Below are positions 49,741 to 58,325 of a stretch of 64,000 nt of DNA, one piece after another. This DNA is from Streptomyces chromofuscus. Lineage in GTDB: Bacteria; Actinomycetota; Actinomycetes; Streptomycetales; Streptomycetaceae. The notes below the pieces were generated by a model, which worked only from the letters and a program-made list of their open reading frames with translations, made no database searches and was not told where the DNA came from. The position numbers were made by a program, and so were the translations under genes. Location of the stretch: the NCBI RefSeq assembly GCF_015160875.1, contig NZ_CP063374.1, positions 5,521,501-5,585,500 on the forward strand. The letters run 5' to 3'. Positions within the stretch are counted from its first letter, which is position 1. Each line of letters starts with the position of its first letter.

Positions 49741-51126
49741 ATGGGGCGCACGCGCAACGTCAAGCTGGAAGCTGTGGTTCAGGAGTTGGGGCTGCCACAG
49801 GCACGATTGGCTGCCCGCTTCTGTTCTGTCGCGGCGGAGAACAACGCCCCCGAATTGGGGAACGTGACCCAGTCGCACATCGCGCGATGGATCGGCGGCA
49901 CCCGTCCCAGCGGCCGAGCACCCCGTATCTTGTGCGAGACGCTCTCGCGTGGCCTTGGTCGCGTCGTCACACTCGCCGACATCGGGCTGGCACTGGAAGG
50001 GGGGCCCGAGCCGCAGTCGCCAGAGTGGAGCGTCGACACGTTGACGACGCTGGTGACGCTCGGGGGCACGGACATGGACATGGATCGCCGACGCGTGCTG
50101 GTGAACTCGGCGTACTCGATCGCCGGCCTGGCCCTTCCCACTGAATCGTGGTGGGAGGACGCAGCTGAGCGCGCCCGGACCCGCAAGCCGCTGTCGGCTC
50201 ATACTGTCACTGCCCAGGACGTCGAGAGCGTCCATGAGATGACCGCGTTCTTCTCCCGGCGCGACCAACTGCGCGGCGGCCGTGGCGTCGGCCGTACCGC
50301 TCTCGTGGCCTACCTGCGATCCGAGGTCGCCGATTTCCTCTCCGGCCGCTTCCCCTCTGAAGGCGTACGGCGTGCCATGACCTCGGCGGCCGGAGAGCTG
50401 GCCTACCTCGCCGGGTGGACGAGTTTCGACGCGGGCGAGCACCCGGTGGCGCTGAGCTGGTTCACCGTTGCCACTCAGCTGGCCGAGGAGGCCAGGGACG
50501 TGCCGTTGGCCGGTCACATCATGCGCGCCATGGCTCACCAGGCTGTCGACCTCAAGCAGCCGGCCGAGGCCGTGCGCCTGTCCGAAAGCTCGCTCTCCGG
50601 CAGGCGCTACGCCAACGCCTGCTGGCGGGAGCGCGCGCTGCTGGGCGTCGTTCACGCGCGCGGCCTGGCCGCCACCGGTCAGAAGAAGCAGGCCCTGGCC
50701 GCCCTGCTCCAGGCGGAGAACGATCTCGGCCGGGCAGCAGAAGGAGAGGATGAGCCCGGCCGCGTGTTCTTCTTCGGCGAGGCCAGCCTCGCCCATGAGA
50801 CAGCCGCGGCTCTGCGTGATCTCGGCGATCTGAAGGGCGCGGAGAAGCAGTTCAAGCACAGCGTGCGCACTCGGCGTACCGAGTTCCAGCGGACCCACTC
50901 TGTGACGCTGGGATACCTCGGATCCGTCCAAGTCCAGCAGGGACAGCTCGAGGCCGCGTGTGAGACCTGGCACCAGGCACTCGACGCCATGAGCGGCGTG
51001 CAGTCCGGCCGGGCCCGGGAGACCGTCGTGCAGATGCGCCGCGCCTTGAGCCCCTTCCGTAATCGCGGAGGCAGCCGAGCGGCCGAGCTGGACGCGAAAG
51101 CCCGTGCGGTGCTCGGCGTAGGCTGA
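49741..51126 (+). CDS. Helix-turn-helix regulator with helical repeats
   Basis: A 461-residue protein. The N-terminal 90 residues are a DNA-binding region with 'LEAVVQELGLPQARLAARFC' and 'VTQSHIARWIGGTRPSGRA'. A linker 'DMDRRRVLVNSAYSIAGLAL' follows, then TPR-like helical repeats: 'GELAYLAGWTSFDAGEHPVA', 'ALSWFTVATQLAEEARD' and 'LGYLGSVQVQQGQLEAACE'. Streptomyces has many such regulators. The ATG at 49,741 is supported by the domain start; the upstream frame is not protein-like. Confidence 0.75.
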   Translation: MGRTRNVKLEAVVQELGLPQARLAARFCSVAAENNAPELGNVTQSHIARWIGGTRPSGRAPRILCETLSRGLGRVVTLADIGLALEGGPEPQSPEWSVDTLTTLVTLGGTDMDMDRRRVLVNSAYSIAGLALPTESWWEDAAERARTRKPLSAHTVTAQDVESVHEMTAFFSRRDQLRGGRGVGRTALVAYLRSEVADFLSGRFPSEGVRRAMTSAAGELAYLAGWTSFDAGEHPVALSWFTVATQLAEEARDVPLAGHIMRAMAHQAVDLKQPAEAVRLSESSLSGRRYANACWRERALLGVVHARGLAATGQKKQALAALLQAENDLGRAAEGEDEPGRVFFFGEASLAHETAAALRDLGDLKGAEKQFKHSVRTRRTEFQRTHSVTLGYLGSVQVQQGQLEAACETWHQALDAMSGVQSGRARETVVQMRRALSPFRNRGGSRAAELDAKARAVLGVG

Positions 51127-51204
51127 CGCGCACGGTGACACGACACAACGGCTCGGGAGCAGCAGCTTCCTGGCCCAGCGGGAACGAGTGACGAGGGGCA
51201 GTGC

Positions 51205-51693
51205 GTGTTCGACCAGTACATCCGAGTGCCGGTGATCGGAACGGTCGTCGGAGGCCACAGCGGGCGTCTCGATGACTTCAAGGGCAACGTGGAGTCGATC
51301 ATCCGTCTTGCCCCGAGCATCCCTGAGAGCGCCCTGCAAGGGATCGAGGAGTTCAGTCACTTGCAGGTCATCTGGCACTTCAGCCTGGGCTCGGATGCTG
51401 ACATCGAGCTCCCGCCGCGCAGCCCTCGCGACAACCCCGCGTGGCCGGCAACGGGCGGCCTGGTCCATCGCAACCACCGACGCCCGGCCCGGCTGGGAAC
51501 GTCGTTCCCGAGGCTTCTGCGAGTTGATGGCCGTGACCTGCACGTCGAAGACCTGGACGCCGACGATGGCACGCCGGTCATCGACCTGGTGCCGGTCTTC
51601 AAGGAGATGATGCCCCGCGGCCCCGTGTACCAGCCTGCCTGGCCCACGGAGATGCTGAGTGATTACTGGGAGAGCGCGGAAAAACGCCCCTAA
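51205..51693 (+). CDS. TrmO/TsaA-family tRNA methyltransferase-like protein
   Basis: A 162-residue protein of the TsaA (TrmO) family, whose studied members N6-methylate t6A37 in tRNA using SAM. Seen here: 'ESALQGIEEFSHLQVIWHF', the region 'NHRRPARLGTSFPRLLRVDG', 'RDLHVEDLDADDGTPVIDLV' and 'PVFKEMMPRGPVY'. The order matches the family's beta-barrel. The start 'IRVPVIGTVVGGHSGRLDDF' is typical, though the usual N-terminal tract is short. GAGGGGC precedes the GTG. Substrate not certain. Confidence 0.7.
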   Translation: MFDQYIRVPVIGTVVGGHSGRLDDFKGNVESIIRLAPSIPESALQGIEEFSHLQVIWHFSLGSDADIELPPRSPRDNPAWPATGGLVHRNHRRPARLGTSFPRLLRVDGRDLHVEDLDADDGTPVIDLVPVFKEMMPRGPVYQPAWPTEMLSDYWESAEKRP

Positions 51694-52271
51694 CCGGACC
51701 TCGCCCATCACGCTCCTTTCCCCTTGTCGGTCGGCAGCATGTGGCTGATGGGCGCGCACGCCGGTAGGAGAGACGCATCCACTCCGTTCACCATGGCTTC
51801 GTCTGCCATTGATGTGGCCCGGGCGACCGACAACGGCACGGGGTTCCGCACGGACAACGCCGGCTGAAGACGTGCCGTCAGTGGGCAGCCGAGCACGGAG
51901 CGGATACATGGTGGATTCCCTCAGTCAAATCTTCGTGTCGGCAGCAGCCGTGGTGGTTCCCACGCCGGCTGCGAATCGCTTGGTGCCGATCCGGCCAGCT
52001 AAGAGCGGCCGAGTCGAAGCGGGTAGACAGACCTGGCACGTAGACCCGTCGCGACAGGCAGGCCGTCCTAGGTCGTCACGGACACCGCGCTGTTCCATCT
52101 GGGGTGGGCGGGGACGGTGCCGCCCTACGGAACGTCGTCATGGCCCCATCGCATCGCGTGTCCGTGTCTCAGACCAGGGGAATTGAAAGGGGGAAAAATC
52201 TGTCAAGGGGGAAACTGACGGGGGAACTTCGGACCATGATTAGGTCACGCCCACCGACAGAGGTCACACTC
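51694..52271. other. 578-base intergenic region, no convincing gene
   Basis: Several short frames are open here, including one from ATG 51,908, but none has both a ribosome site and steady third-position GC. The right end, just before the XRE gene, should contain its promoter; I could not define it. Confidence 0.4.
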
Positions 52272-53516
52272 ATGCCAGCAGATCCGTTCGGCCACCTGCT
52301 TCTCCGGCTCCGCAAGGAGGCTGGACGAACCCAGGAGGAGCAGGCAGCCGCGATCAACGCTGTCTCCGGTCGGGACACCGTGACCCGCCGCGAGATCAAT
52401 CGCTACGAGCACGGCGAGAACATCCCCACGAACCACACGCTTGCGCATGTCGCGGTGGCCTGCGGTCTACCCGCCGAACAACTGCAGCGGGAGGCTGCGG
52501 CCGCCCGCGCCCGGCGGAGGAAGCGGGACCGCCGTGAAGGGGAGGACCAGGACGACGTGAAACGCCGCACGCTGATCGGGGGCGCTGTCCTCGGCACGGC
52601 CACCGTAGCCGAGCCATGGGGCCGCCTTGCGTATGCCCTCGGGAGGGGAAGCAAGATCGACACGGCTGCCGTGGCCGCCCTCACTGATCGCGCCGGTGCC
52701 CTTCATGTAAGCGAGCACCACCTCACGGCCCGCCAGCTCCAGGGCCTGGTAGAAACGCACCTTGACGCGATCACCGCCGCCCTGCCGCGCGCCGGCCAGC
52801 ACGAGCGAGCCCTGACCATTGCTGCCGGGGAGACAGCTGCCCTGGCCGGGTGGGTTGCCTGGGACTTGAGCGATTACACAGCAGCGCGCGCCTACTACAA
52901 GGTCACGGAGGACTGCGCGAAGGCCGCCGGGCACCCGCCGCTGCGGGCTCTGGCCCTGGCCTACGCGAGTTACGGAGCCTCAACGCCGAACAAGGCGGTG
53001 GAGCTTCTGAGCCAGGCTGCCCAGGACGTACGGAGCCACGGCAACGCCACCGCCGCCGCTTGGGTCCACGGCCGGCACGCGGAGGAAGCGGCCAACGCTG
53101 GAGACGACACGGGTGCACTGCGGGCCCTTGACCGTGCCCGCGTCGCGTACGACTTCGCCGATCACACCGCCGAACAGGCGTGGGTGCGCTTCATGACGCC
53201 GTATCGCCTCGACTCGCTGGCGCTGTCGGTCTATGGGCAGCTCGGGCGCCAGGAACTCAACGAGACGGCCAACGATGCCGTGCGCCGTCTGGGTAACGCA
53301 CTACCGGAATCAGGAGTCGTCGTCCTGGGCGACCTGGCCGCCGCGCTCCTGCACGGAGGCGACGTCGACCAAGGTATCTACGTGTCACGCCAGTTCGCAG
53401 CTGCAGTGGACGCCCGGCCCAACACCATGGGCAGGGACCGCGCCGAGACGGTCGCCGCCAGGCTCCCTGACAGCGAGAGCGAACTCGCCTGGCACCTGCA
53501 ACAACTCGCCGCCTGA
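52272..53516 (+). CDS. XRE regulator with helical-repeat sensor region
   Basis: A 414-residue protein. An XRE helix-turn-helix spans residues 5-75: 'FGHLLLRLRKEAGRTQEEQA', 'VTRREINRYEHGENIPTN' and 'LAHVAVACGLPAEQLQREA'. A basic linker and a Tat-like 'KRRTLIGGAVLGTATVAE' segment follow, common in this Streptomyces family and not necessarily exported. The last 300 residues are TPR-like: 'GETAALAGWVAWDLSDYTAA', 'LALAYASYGASTPNKAVELL'. ATG 52,272 has AGAGG upstream. The ligand is unknown. Confidence 0.8.
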   Translation: MPADPFGHLLLRLRKEAGRTQEEQAAAINAVSGRDTVTRREINRYEHGENIPTNHTLAHVAVACGLPAEQLQREAAAARARRRKRDRREGEDQDDVKRRTLIGGAVLGTATVAEPWGRLAYALGRGSKIDTAAVAALTDRAGALHVSEHHLTARQLQGLVETHLDAITAALPRAGQHERALTIAAGETAALAGWVAWDLSDYTAARAYYKVTEDCAKAAGHPPLRALALAYASYGASTPNKAVELLSQAAQDVRSHGNATAAAWVHGRHAEEAANAGDDTGALRALDRARVAYDFADHTAEQAWVRFMTPYRLDSLALSVYGQLGRQELNETANDAVRRLGNALPESGVVVLGDLAAALLHGGDVDQGIYVSRQFAAAVDARPNTMGRDRAETVAARLPDSESELAWHLQQLAA

Positions 53517-53593
53517 ACTCTGCCGCCATCCGCACGCAAGTGAGCGCCCGCGCCGCAACAGCGACCGGACGCTCCCTCTGCCTTGAAGACCTA

Positions 53594-53917
53594 TTACGCG
53601 GCCGATTCCTCGACCACCCACGACAGGTACGCCTCGGAACCGCCGGTAACCGGCAGGGTGATCCACTCCGGAACCTCGTAGCTGTGCTCTCGGGCCACCC
53701 AGGCGGAGAGCTCCGGCAACCGGTCCGTTGTCGTCTTGTACGAGATCCGCCACTCCTGGGCGGTCTCGATGTTCCCCTTCCACCGGTAGACCGCGGTGAA
53801 CGGAGAGTCGACATGGGCGCAGGCGGCCAGCCGGGCCTCAACCGCGCCCAGCGCCAGAGCCTTCGCCTTGTCCTCGTCGTCGATGGTCGTCTGCGCGATC
53901 ACAATCTCGGTTGCCAT
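53594..53917 (-). CDS. cutA: CutA divalent-cation tolerance protein
   Basis: A 107-residue CutA1-family protein, normally a trimeric cytoplasmic protein. Hallmarks are 'IVIAQTTIDDEDKAKALALG', 'VEARLAACAHVDSPFTAVYR', 'WKGNIETAQEWRISYKTT' and 'HSYEVPEWITLPVTGGSEAY'. The start at ATG 53,917 lies behind GAGGAGGGG. It converges with the XRE gene. This is the most chromosome-like gene in the right part of the window. Confidence 0.93.
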   Translation of the reverse strand: MATEIVIAQTTIDDEDKAKALALGAVEARLAACAHVDSPFTAVYRWKGNIETAQEWRISYKTTTDRLPELSAWVAREHSYEVPEWITLPVTGGSEAYLSWVVEESAA

Positions 53918-54051
53918 GCGGCTGCCCCTCCTCGTTGGTGTATCCCTCGACCCTACCCAGCCGTTGTGGTGGCCTTGCGACGCAAGGGCTCCAGCGCCAG
54001 GGCCAGGGCCGAAAAACACCGATACACCCAGGCGGCCGGACGGCCGCTGAC

Positions 54052-54369
54052 CTACGAGGCGATCTCGCGCATGTCCTGAAGTACGTGCCGGGCGAAGTGC
54101 AGCTGCGAGGGGTGCAGGCGGCTCCCGTCCGGATGGGTGATCGTCTCGCCAGGTGGGGAGAACGGCGCCGACAGGATCGCCAGGACCGCACGGCACGTGT
54201 CGCAGCCGTCAGCGGGCCGCAGCACGTCCGGGTGGCCCTCCTGCACGTGGAGACCGAAGGCTCTCGCGGCCACGAATTCCTCAGTCCCGTCGATGCTGCC
54301 GGTACGCCACCAGGTGTCGGCAAGGTCCCGGCACAGGACACAGTTGGTGATCTCCGTCGGCAATGTCAC
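54052..54369 (-). CDS. Small Cys-containing protein, uncharacterised
   Basis: A 105-residue protein from GTG 54,369. It has two C-x2-C pairs, 'TNCVLCRDLAD' near the start and 'DGCDTCRAVLAIL' in the middle, with a His in 'LHVQEGHPDVL' between them, which suggests a zinc-binding site. The C-terminal third is helical: 'HPSQLHFARHVLQDMREIAS'. The ribosome site is weak. Function unknown. Confidence 0.55.
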   Translation of the reverse strand: MTLPTEITNCVLCRDLADTWWRTGSIDGTEEFVAARAFGLHVQEGHPDVLRPADGCDTCRAVLAILSAPFSPPGETITHPDGSRLHPSQLHFARHVLQDMREIAS

Positions 54370-54478
54370 CGTCCCACCTTATGCAGCGGACATCGCCGCA
54401 GCACCCGTTCTTTCGTCCCTGGTGTGGCGGGGCCGCTGGCGGCGCGGCAAGGGTGTCCGCCCGCGGGCCTGGGGCTCG

Positions 54479-54955
54479 TCAGCCGGGTGGGAGCGTGCAG
54501 GCTGTCGAGGGGCGGGTCGCGATGATGGCTTCGGTGCGTACGACTTCGTCGAGGGTGCCGGCGGGGCTGAACTCGGTGAGGGCCTGCCGGAGGTCGCGCT
54601 CGAAGGCGTCCTTGTGATCGCCGAGTTGGGCGGGGCTGGAGTAGCTGTAGGAGAACTGCAGGCCGATGACCTCGTCCAGGGTGCGGGTGACGGTGCGGTC
54701 CCAGCGGGCGATGTCGATGTCCGAGAACGGGGAGCGCGCCAGCACGTCCTGGTGGCGTTCCTTGGGGTGCGAGTAGGTGCCCGACCCAGCCCGGCGCTCG
54801 GGGCCGAGGTAGCGGGTGCGGACGTCGGCGCTGACCTGGAGCCAGGGGGCGGGCTCGGTATCACCGGGGGCGCCGCCGGAGGCGAGGACGACGGCCCCGG
54901 TCGGCTCGATGAGCTGGTCGAGGTCGCGCAGGGTCTTGTCGCGGTCCATCCAGTT
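54479..54955 (-). pseudogene. SAM methyltransferase, C-terminal half only
   Basis: The frame starts abruptly with 'WMDRDKTLRDLDQLIEP' and continues 'GAVVLASGGAPGDTEPAPWL', 'GSGTYSHPKERHQDVLARSP', 'GLQFSYSYSSPAQLGDHKDA' and 'FERDLRQALTEFSPAGTLDE'. This is the second half of a Streptomyces class I methyltransferase. The N-terminal SAM-binding motifs are missing, and the first six codons look unrelated. Two further, shorter copies of this 3' end lie at 55,990-56,045 and 62,092-62,345. Confidence 0.7.
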
Positions 54956-55050
54956 TCTCTGAACTAACAATCGCGCCTCCGGTGGAGTGGTTCTGGCGGG
55001 GAGGAGCCACCGCTCCGTGGCTCAGGCAGCGATGGCTATGGCGGCGTCGA

Positions 55051-55869
55051 TTAGGGCTTCACGCGGGCGTGGTCGAGACGGCGGTGAACCATCGACAGGG
55101 TGGTCAGCAGCTCCAGCAGCTCGTCGTCGGTGACCGGCCGGTGAAGCCGCGGATCGTGCGCCGTTGGGTTGCGGTACATGCTGCCCAGCCCCTTGATCAG
55201 GGCCGCGAACCCCTTCTGCTCGTCTTCCTCCGTCTTGGTTGTGCCGGTGTTGATGGTGACGCACGGTGTACCGGTCGAGCCAGGCATGAGCACGGCGTCG
55301 ATCAGTCGGGAACCGTCCAGCTTCTCGCCGGTGAGCTGACGGAGGCGGTCGAAGACAGACTTGGTGGCTTCCAGGCTGGCGTGGAAGGCGTTCTTGGCCA
55401 GGATCTCCTTGGTGCAGTACGCCAGGACTTCCGGGTGCGTTCCACGACGGCGAAGCTCCGCCCGCAGGGAGTTGGCGTGCTGAGCGGCCTGGTCCAGGGT
55501 GCTCGCGACTGGCCCTCGCGCCACCCTGCCCTCGTTGTTGACGCGCAGGCCGACGTGGACCAGGACCTCATTGAGGTCGTCACGACGCCGGGAGAACACG
55601 TCGGGATGCTGCCGGTAGCGCACGGGGGCCATGGCCTCGGTGATGAACTTGATCACGCAGTTCGATGCCTGATCGCGGGCCTGCCGTACGAGCAGTGCCT
55701 GGGCCAGCCGCTTGCGCTTACTGGACCCCTCGGCGTCCGCTATGCCTATCTGGGCCAGCAGGAGACCGACCTCCCCGCCGGTCAGTCCCTCGCTCGTGCC
55801 GGCGAGAACGTCCGCGACCGCAGTGACCGTGGCGGGAGGCCAGGGGCCGTACTTGTTGGAGGTGGTCAT
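55051..55869 (-). CDS. TIGR02391/HEPN-type protein
   Basis: A 272-residue protein of the TIGR02391 (Ymh) type. The N-terminal 90 residues are helical with 'LTGGEVGLLLAQIGIADAEG'. The C-terminal domain has 'KNAFHASLEATKSVFDRLRQ', 'LIDAVLMPG', and 'EQKGFAALIKGLGSMYRNP' followed by T-A-H-D; R233 and H238 give the R-x4-H motif of HEPN ribonucleases, within the family's typical R-N-P-x-A-H-x-P. Such proteins are often found with restriction or abortive-infection genes. The ATG start has a suitable upstream purine tract. Confidence 0.75.
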   Translation of the reverse strand: MTTSNKYGPWPPATVTAVADVLAGTSEGLTGGEVGLLLAQIGIADAEGSSKRKRLAQALLVRQARDQASNCVIKFITEAMAPVRYRQHPDVFSRRRDDLNEVLVHVGLRVNNEGRVARGPVASTLDQAAQHANSLRAELRRRGTHPEVLAYCTKEILAKNAFHASLEATKSVFDRLRQLTGEKLDGSRLIDAVLMPGSTGTPCVTINTGTTKTEEDEQKGFAALIKGLGSMYRNPTAHDPRLHRPVTDDELLELLTTLSMVHRRLDHARVKP

Positions 55870-55989
55870 TCCATGCCCTTCCTGGGCCTGCTTCTTCTAC
55901 AGGCCAGCCGATCAGGATGGCATGAGCGCGCGTTGCAACGCTCGGGAATTCGCCAGTGGCCATGGTCGTCAGCGCGGTCGCGTAGAGAT

Positions 55990-56045
55990 GGTGGCTTGAG
56001 TGCGTACGAGCTCGTCGAAGGTGCCGCCGGGGTTGAAGGCGTGAA
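55990..56045 (-). pseudogene. Short methyltransferase 3'-end fragment
   Basis: About 45 bases match the 62,113-62,155 copy almost exactly (the region encoding 'NPGGTFDELVRTE' on the minus strand). The reading frame stops soon on both sides. It marks a duplication or recombination point next to the HEPN gene. Confidence 0.6.
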
Positions 56046-56061
56046 GGATCGTGGCCGACCA

Positions 56062-56209
56062 TCCGGGACTGGCTGTGCGGCGCGGCCGGAGCCGACATCG
56101 CCGACGTCCTCGCGCAGGGGCGCCCCGGCGAGCAGCTGCTTGAGTTCTACGCCCGGGACGTGACGGACACCGTCACCGCCGCGTACGACGAGGTGACGCT
56201 GCCGCGCTG
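56062..56209 (+). pseudogene. Orphan C-terminal coding fragment
   Basis: A plus-strand frame with good codon bias reads 'IRDWLCGAAGADIADVLAQG' and 'RPGEQLLEFYARDVTDTV', then ends at a TGA near 56,209. It has no start and joins directly to the methyltransferase fragment. The parent gene is not recognised. Confidence 0.35.
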
Positions 56210-56278
56210 ACGCTGTGCGTCCACGCCATGGCCGGCGCCGGCCAGATCCTTCAACAGAGCATGGACGACCCGCCCAAA

Positions 56279-56382
56279 GGGGGTCAACGAAGTTGAGCGG
56301 TGCGAAGGTGCCCTCGGGCTCGGCGGGTGGTGACGCAGCGTGTGCGTAGCCGCTGGTTGGCCGGGTTCCGGAAGCCGTGCGC
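56279..56382 (-). mobile_element. ISL3-type transposase 3'-end fragment
   Basis: About 100 bases are the inverted equivalent of 57,761-57,861, the end of the ISL3-like transposase, with a few mismatches and one indel. The segment ends in GGGGGTCAACGAAGTTG, which also forms the outer end of the other copy. Only the last 35 codons are present. Confidence 0.65.
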
Positions 56383-56447
56383 ATGATCACTCAGGACCAC
56401 GAGCGCCTCATACCGGGGCCGGCAGACCCGTCACCGACCGTGACAGC

Positions 56448-56669
56448 ATGTCAGCGACAAGAGCCAGGCGCACCGCTCAAGAGCGAAGAGCCAGCAACGA
56501 CACGGCTGTCGGCCTCCCGCCGGGCATCCTGGGCGGGACGTTCAACGATGGCTCGGCCGCCCTGGCGACGCACGAACTGGACAGCGCACAGTTCTGCGCC
56601 GTCGACCGCGCCCGCACGTCGGCGGCCGAGTTCGGGATCGACTCGAATGGCGGACTCGAGACCGAGTGA
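56448..56669 (+). CDS. Short ORF before a strong terminator
   Basis: A 73-codon frame from ATG 56,448 with 'GLPPGILGGTFNDGSAALAT' and 'AQFCAVDRARTSAAEFGIDS'. It ends 17 bases before a 16-bp hairpin. No family is recognised and the ribosome site is weak, so it may be part of a decayed gene. Confidence 0.3.
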   Translation: MSATRARRTAQERRASNDTAVGLPPGILGGTFNDGSAALATHELDSAQFCAVDRARTSAAEFGIDSNGGLETE

Positions 56670-56685
56670 CCTGGATCGACGTCAG

Positions 56686-56730
56686 CGTAGAAGCCCCCCG
56701 TAAGCGCAGCACTCACGGGGGGCTTCTACG
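56686..56730. terminator. Bidirectional hairpin terminator
   Basis: A perfect 16-bp stem (56,686-56,701 with 56,715-56,730) and a 13-base loop, between the short plus-strand ORF and the convergent minus-strand gene. Confidence 0.8.
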
Positions 56731-56786
56731 ATGCGCGGGTCAGCCGCTGACTCGAGTGCCCACACCCCCAGTCGAGCTACTCGGCA

Positions 56787-57146
56787 TTAATCTTCTCCGC
56801 CGTGGGGGAAGCCCGACACCGACGCCAGGAACTGCGCTGACGTGAAGTAGGGATTGTTCGTGCCGCCGAGCACCTCGATGAGGATCGCTTCCCCGTCGCA
56901 CTCCATGACTCGGTACTGGTCACCTGCCCGGAGCGCGAGGCCCTTGCCGTCCTCGCCGTCGGACACGACGTCGAAGACCTGGCCCTTCGTCGAGCACGGG
57001 GCGTTCCGCTTCTTGGCCGCAGCCTTGACGGCCCTGAATGCGTTCTTCCCGCCAGCTTCAGCACCCCGGCCGATGGCCCACCCGCCCACGGCAGTGACGA
57101 CGGCCAGCGCCCCGGGGCCGCCCACCTTCTTCGCCAGCGTCGTCAT
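56787..57146 (-). CDS. Uncharacterised protein with hydrophobic N terminus
   Basis: A 119-residue protein from ATG 57,146 (an earlier start at 57,173 is possible). The N terminus has 'GALAVVTAVGGWAIGRGAEA', a possible membrane or glycine-zipper segment, then 'RAVKAAAKKRNAPCSTKGQ' and a beta-rich C-terminal part, 'LRAGDQYRVMECDGEAILI'. A GGGGGGA tract lies upstream. It lies between two transposase fragments and ends before the bidirectional terminator. Function unknown. Confidence 0.5.
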   Translation of the reverse strand: MTTLAKKVGGPGALAVVTAVGGWAIGRGAEAGGKNAFRAVKAAAKKRNAPCSTKGQVFDVVSDGEDGKGLALRAGDQYRVMECDGEAILIEVLGGTNNPYFTSAQFLASVSGFPHGGED

Positions 57147-57214
57147 CGTCTGGTATCCCCCCAGATTGCCCACCCATGCCTCCTCGTTGGCCGCGCATCA
57201 GGGGCAATCTTATG

Positions 57215-57861
57215 GAAGGTAGCCATCGACATGTCCACCAGCTACCGGGCCGCCGTGCGCACCGGTCTGCCCCACGCCACGATCGTCGTCGACCACTTCC
57301 ACGTCGTTCAGCTCGCGAACAAGATGCTCAGCACGGTGCGCCGTCGCACCACCGCCACCCTACGCGGTCGGCGAGGACGGGCCACCGACCCCGAGTGGCG
57401 GACCAGGTGCCGACTGCTGTGCAACCGCGAGGACCTGGCCGAGAAGCAGTTCACGAAGATGCGGAACGCCCTGATGGACGCCGGCCAGATCGGCATGACG
57501 CTGCTGACCGCGTGGATAGCGCAGGAGCGGCTGCGGGACCTGCTCGCCCTCGCCCGCACCGGGGCCAACCGCGAGCGCTTCGGCCACCTGCGCTGGAAGT
57601 TCCTCACCTGGTGCGCGGACTCCGAGGTCCCCGAGGTCCGCCAGCTCGCGGTCACTCTCGACTGCTGGTGGCCCGAGATCGCGGCGTTCATCGCGACCGG
57701 CCACAGCAACGCCACCAGCGAGGGCGTCAAACGGATGATCAAGCTGTGCGCGCGGAATACGCACGGCTTCCGGAACCCAACCAACCAGCGGCTACGCACA
57801 CGCTGCGTCACCACCCGCCGAGCCCGAGGACACCTCGCACCGCTCAACTTCGTTGACCCCC
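57215..57861 (+). mobile_element. ISL3-family transposase, 5'-truncated
   Basis: The frame carries the C-terminal half of an ISL3-type transposase: 'VAIDMSTSYRAAVRTGLPHA', 'TIVVDHFHVVQLANKMLSTV', 'TDPEWRTRCRLLCNREDL', 'GHSNATSEGVKRMIKLCARN' and 'THGFRNPTNQRLRTR'. The D-M-S and V-D-x-F-H-V motifs include catalytic acids, but the N-terminal zinc and helix-turn-helix regions are missing, so it is inactive. It ends in a sequence that is inverted at 56,279. Confidence 0.8.
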
Positions 57862-58325
57862 CAAAGGTCTCCAAGACCGTACCGGTGGCGAACTCCACTG
57901 GCGCATCAAGGCGGCCTGCTGGATCGCCCGCGAGCAGGGGCTGGCGTAGCTGCCCCCGCCTCGTGTCCACTCCGCGACCGCTGGAGCCACGCCCCACCCT
58001 CTGACGTGCCATCGCGCCGTCGATGACCTCGTACAGAGCCAGGAGCTCGCCGCCGTGCACGAGCTTCCCCGGGTCGTTGGCCAGCGCTCGGGATGCCGAA
58101 GCGCGGCACCGCCCCCGCCCGGGGCGCCCGTCCTGTGAACGCACCCCCGACGAACGTACGGGCCAACAATGCCCCGCTGCCGCTCCGGATAGCCCGACAG
58201 GGCGCGTCGCCGGACAGTTCGCCCTGCAGGTGACGGTGGAACAGGAGCCCGTCCCCCAATGGCCGTGCGCCCGCAGGTGGTGGTGCGGCAGGATCAAGGG
58301 ATTGATCACGACCACCCTGGGGGGC

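Noticed and set aside
48937..51909. A 990-codon open frame on the minus strand
   Set aside because: Only the last 197 codons encode the RsbW-like ATPase. The rest is antisense to the 49,741-51,126 regulator and 51,205 gene and has shadow-like composition.
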